Assembly: GCA_024684465.1 (NCBI GenBank)
Contig: JAIKWW010000165.1
Location: 1-32,329 of the forward strand
Direction of reading: 5' to 3'
Source of the DNA: Clostridia bacterium
GTDB taxonomy: Bacteria; Bacillota; Clostridia; Peptostreptococcales; Anaerovoracaceae
DNA length: 32,329 nucleotides
The notes under the pieces are model-generated. The model ran no database searches and was not told the origin of the DNA. It saw nothing but the letters and a program-made list of their open reading frames with translations. Positions 30,083 to 32,329 of this stretch are shown here, piece by piece (position 1 is the first letter of the stretch; every line of letters starts with the position of its first letter). Position numbers and translations under genes: made by a program.

Positions 30083-32329
30083 TCAGCTCTGTATCGATAC
30101 CCGACTGCCTCCGCTCCTGTCTTTAGTGACCTGAATCTGGATGTCTATGCGGTTCTTCAGTTCCTCCACATGGGAAATAATGCCGATAAGCTTATTACCG
30201 GAAGCGAGTCCGTTCAGGGCAGCCAGCGCCTGCTTCAGGGACTCCTCATCCAGTGAGCCGAAGCCCTCATCCACGTACATGGTATCCAGCCGGATGCCTC
30301 CCGCTGCAGACTGGACTTCATCTGCAAGACCCAGTGCCAGGGACAGGGATGCCTTGAAGGATTCCCCTCCCGACAGAGTTTTCACGCTGCGGACAGTCCC
30401 GTTGTAATGATCTATGACATCCAGCTCCAGTCCGCTCTGACTTCTGATATTGTCAGCGGACTTCCGTCTGGTCAGTTCGTACTGGCCGCCCGACATTATC
30501 ATCAATCGCGTATTGGCCCTTGCTATGATCTTGTCAAAGTATGACATCTGAATGAAGGTCTCCAGAGTGATCTTCTCCTTCCCGGAAACAGTTCCGGAAG
30601 CGGTATCCGACAGTGTAGCGAGTATTTCCTCCCGGTGTCTCAGCCTGTCAGCCTCGTCGGACCCCTCCTCTGTGATCTTCATTATGTCCCGGTTCCTGCT
30701 GCGGAAGGAAGAGATCGCAGTAATCTCATTCCGGAGTTCATCCTTCTCGCCGCCGAGTTTCATCAGCTCTTCTCTGAGTTCCCGGACCCGGGTTTCTATC
30801 TTTGATGCCAGTCCGGACGGATCCTGCCCCTCAGCCCCGGTTTCCCTGAGATTGCTGAGCAGCGTACTGACGCGGGCCTCCTGCGCGCCTGCAGCCCTGC
30901 CGGCCTCCTCATAGGCCCGCCGGCCCTGCTCCAGCGCGCCCTGTATCGATTCAACCTGCGCGCCTGTCTTCCTGATCACACCGTCAGCCTCGTCCCTGCT
31001 GCCAAATTCCAGCCCGCTGCCGGTCTCTTCAACGTTCTGCGCAAGTCTGCCGGCCTCGCCCTGCTTCCCGGCTATGGCCTCCTTGCCCCTGGCCGCCCGT
31101 TCCCGGAACGTGGCCTCGGCTTTCTCCAGCTCCGGAATCTTGTCCTTGAGCTCCCGGGCCCGGGCCGCCCTGGACTCCTCCAGTTCAACCTCTTTTTCAA
31201 GCCTTTCTGCGCCGGCCTCTGCGTCCGCCAGCTCACTTTCCGCCAACCGGCGGACATCACCTGCACTGCACGGTCCAACCAGCTTCGCGGCGCCATCCAG
31301 CAGACTGTTCTCAATTTCTCCGGCAGTTGCCCGGGCGCCTTTGAGCTCGGCATTCCTGTTGTCTACATCCCGGCGCAGTTTTTCTGCCCGGGTGTGTGCT
31401 TCCTTCAGCTGTTCCTCGGTGGGAGCATCCCGGGAGATATCTGCCGGAGCAGGATGCTCCGTGGCGCCGCAGACCGGACACGGAATTCCGTCCCGGAGAT
31501 TCCTTGCCAGTATCCCCGCCTGCTCCCTGAGAAATGCCTCGTTCATTGCCACATATTCTTTTGCCGCTGCCGTGTACGCATTTATAGCTTTTTCGCTGCG
31601 TTCCTTTGCCTGTTCCACCGCGGAGTTCTGTTCCCAGAGCCTTTCCTCCTGTTTCAGCAGATCCTTCAGAGCAGTCTGCCTTTCTCCGGTCTTTTCCAGT
31701 TCCGCTTTCAGCTCAGCCAGCTTCTCTCCCGCAGCGGCCAGTTCGGCCTGCTCTTTCTTCATATCTGACAGCTGTCCGGCGGCTGTTTCCGCATTATTTT
31801 GCAGCTGAGCCTGAACTCTTTCGAACTTGCCAAGTTCCTCCCGACACGCCTTCAGTTCCTTTTTCTTCGTTTCAAGCTCATCGTACTTTGGAAGCAGCGC
31901 CCGAAGCTCAGCAGCCCGGTCCGTCAGGCGCTTTATTTCAGATTCGCCGCGCTTCAGTTCTTCATAGGCATTTCCTGTCTTTTTCAGTTCCTCACGGGCA
32001 GTCTCCAGCCGTTTCATTTCCTCCAGAGCGCTGCGGGCCAGCTTCAGTGAATTCTCAGATGCGCCCAGTTCTCCGTTCAGATCCGCCTCGCGCTTTTCAA
32101 TATCTCTGAGCCTTTCATTCATTTTATTCTCTGCCAGTGTCTGTTCCCGGTCCAGCTCAGCGAGCAGCTGCAGCACTTCAGCTCCCCGCAGCCTGCCGGA
32201 GGCAGCTTCTCCGCACATCTCCCGCAGAGGACTGTCTGCGCCGACTCCGATTCCCCTCCAGGCATTTTCCAGATCCGACATCACCTTTTCCCTTTGGTTT
32301 TTCACAGATCTGGACTCCTCCTTCAGCCT
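30083..32329 (-). CDS. sbcC: SbcC-type exonuclease ATPase subunit, N-terminus beyond window
   Basis: The frame stays open to the window edge, so 748 C-terminal residues are seen and the Walker A half lies outside. A long, charged, Glu/Lys/Arg-rich coiled coil is broken by the zinc hook CPVCGATEHP (around 31466-31480). The C-terminal ATPase half has RRKSADNIRSQSGLELDVID, the ABC signature TLSGGESFKASLSLALG, Walker B DTMYVDEGFGSLDEESL and the H-loop ISHVEEL. With SbcD it forms the Mre11/Rad50-like nuclease that opens hairpins and trims DNA ends; sbcD would be expected just upstream, outside the window. Coiled-coil arms with one hook agree with SbcC rather than SMC. Confidence 0.93.
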   Translation of the reverse strand, partial: RLKEESRSVKNQREKVMSDLENAWRGIGVGADSPLREMCGEAASGRLRGAEVLQLLAELDREQTLAENKMNERLRDIEKREADLNGELGASENSLKLARSALEEMKRLETAREELKKTGNAYEELKRGESEIKRLTDRAAELRALLPKYDELETKKKELKACREELGKFERVQAQLQNNAETAAGQLSDMKKEQAELAAAGEKLAELKAELEKTGERQTALKDLLKQEERLWEQNSAVEQAKERSEKAINAYTAAAKEYVAMNEAFLREQAGILARNLRDGIPCPVCGATEHPAPADISRDAPTEEQLKEAHTRAEKLRRDVDNRNAELKGARATAGEIENSLLDGAAKLVGPCSAGDVRRLAESELADAEAGAERLEKEVELEESRAARARELKDKIPELEKAEATFRERAARGKEAIAGKQGEAGRLAQNVEETGSGLEFGSRDEADGVIRKTGAQVESIQGALEQGRRAYEEAGRAAGAQEARVSTLLSNLRETGAEGQDPSGLASKIETRVRELREELMKLGGEKDELRNEITAISSFRSRNRDIMKITEEGSDEADRLRHREEILATLSDTASGTVSGKEKITLETFIQMSYFDKIIARANTRLMIMSGGQYELTRRKSADNIRSQSGLELDVIDHYNGTVRSVKTLSGGESFKASLSLALGLADEVQSAAGGIRLDTMYVDEGFGSLDEESLKQALAALNGLASGNKLIGIISHVEELKNRIDIQIQVTKDRSGGSRVSIQS

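Overview
The window looks like chromosomal DNA of a Gram-positive anaerobe of the class Clostridia, probably an amino-acid fermenter. This is inferred from strong AGGAGG-type ribosome sites, the two-subunit (PA/PB) glycine decarboxylase, a tandem glycine riboswitch, an ygeX-type diaminopropionate ammonia-lyase, a YitT membrane protein and a CobW/YcgQ-type fusion. No rRNA, tRNA, CRISPR array, transposase or phage gene was recognised.

Layout. (1) 1-690: the 3' part of a CobW-type GTPase with a YcgQ-like C-terminus. (2) About 700-13,450: an A+T-richer accessory island. It holds an archaeal-type AAA ATPase with its own palindromic operator, several lipoproteins and secreted proteins, a four-gene zinc-ribbon/membrane operon, an AbiE-like nucleotidyltransferase/wHTH pair, an orphan HicB, and two paralogous Xre regulators. 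Related hairpin repeats (called R1-R4 here) punctuate the island. A divergent control region occurs three times (6.6, 8.2 and 12.3 kb), with TATAAT and TTTAC[TG] boxes exactly 17 bp apart on the minus strand. At 6.6 kb both flanking genes are intact. At 8.2 kb the Xre gene is missing. At 12.3 kb the minus-strand payload gene is a wreck. (3) 13.5-19.0 kb: a SEC-C protein, a 985-residue protein whose N-terminus has the FtsZ fold pattern but has lost the GTP-binding glycine loops, and diaminopropionate ammonia-lyase immediately upstream of it. (4) 19.1-22.6 kb: a DUF2325 protein with a regulated leader, a YitT protein with a G+C-rich 3' tail, and a large acyl-CoA dehydrogenase. (5) 22.8-29.96 kb: a self-contained glycine cleavage operon, promoter - tandem glycine riboswitch - gcvT - gcvH - gcvPA - gcvPB - lplA - lpdA. 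(6) 30.1 kb to the end: the C-terminal three quarters of SbcC.

How the parts work together. The gcv operon encodes all four activities (P, H, T, L) plus a ligase to lipoylate H, under control by glycine itself. The best candidate for something undescribed is the repeated Xre-plus-divergent-payload module of the island. It appears to have been duplicated and fitted with different cell-surface payloads. The second candidate is the FtsZ-like pseudo-GTPase. Almost all genes run on the minus strand; the exceptions are the first gene, the two Xre genes and hicB.
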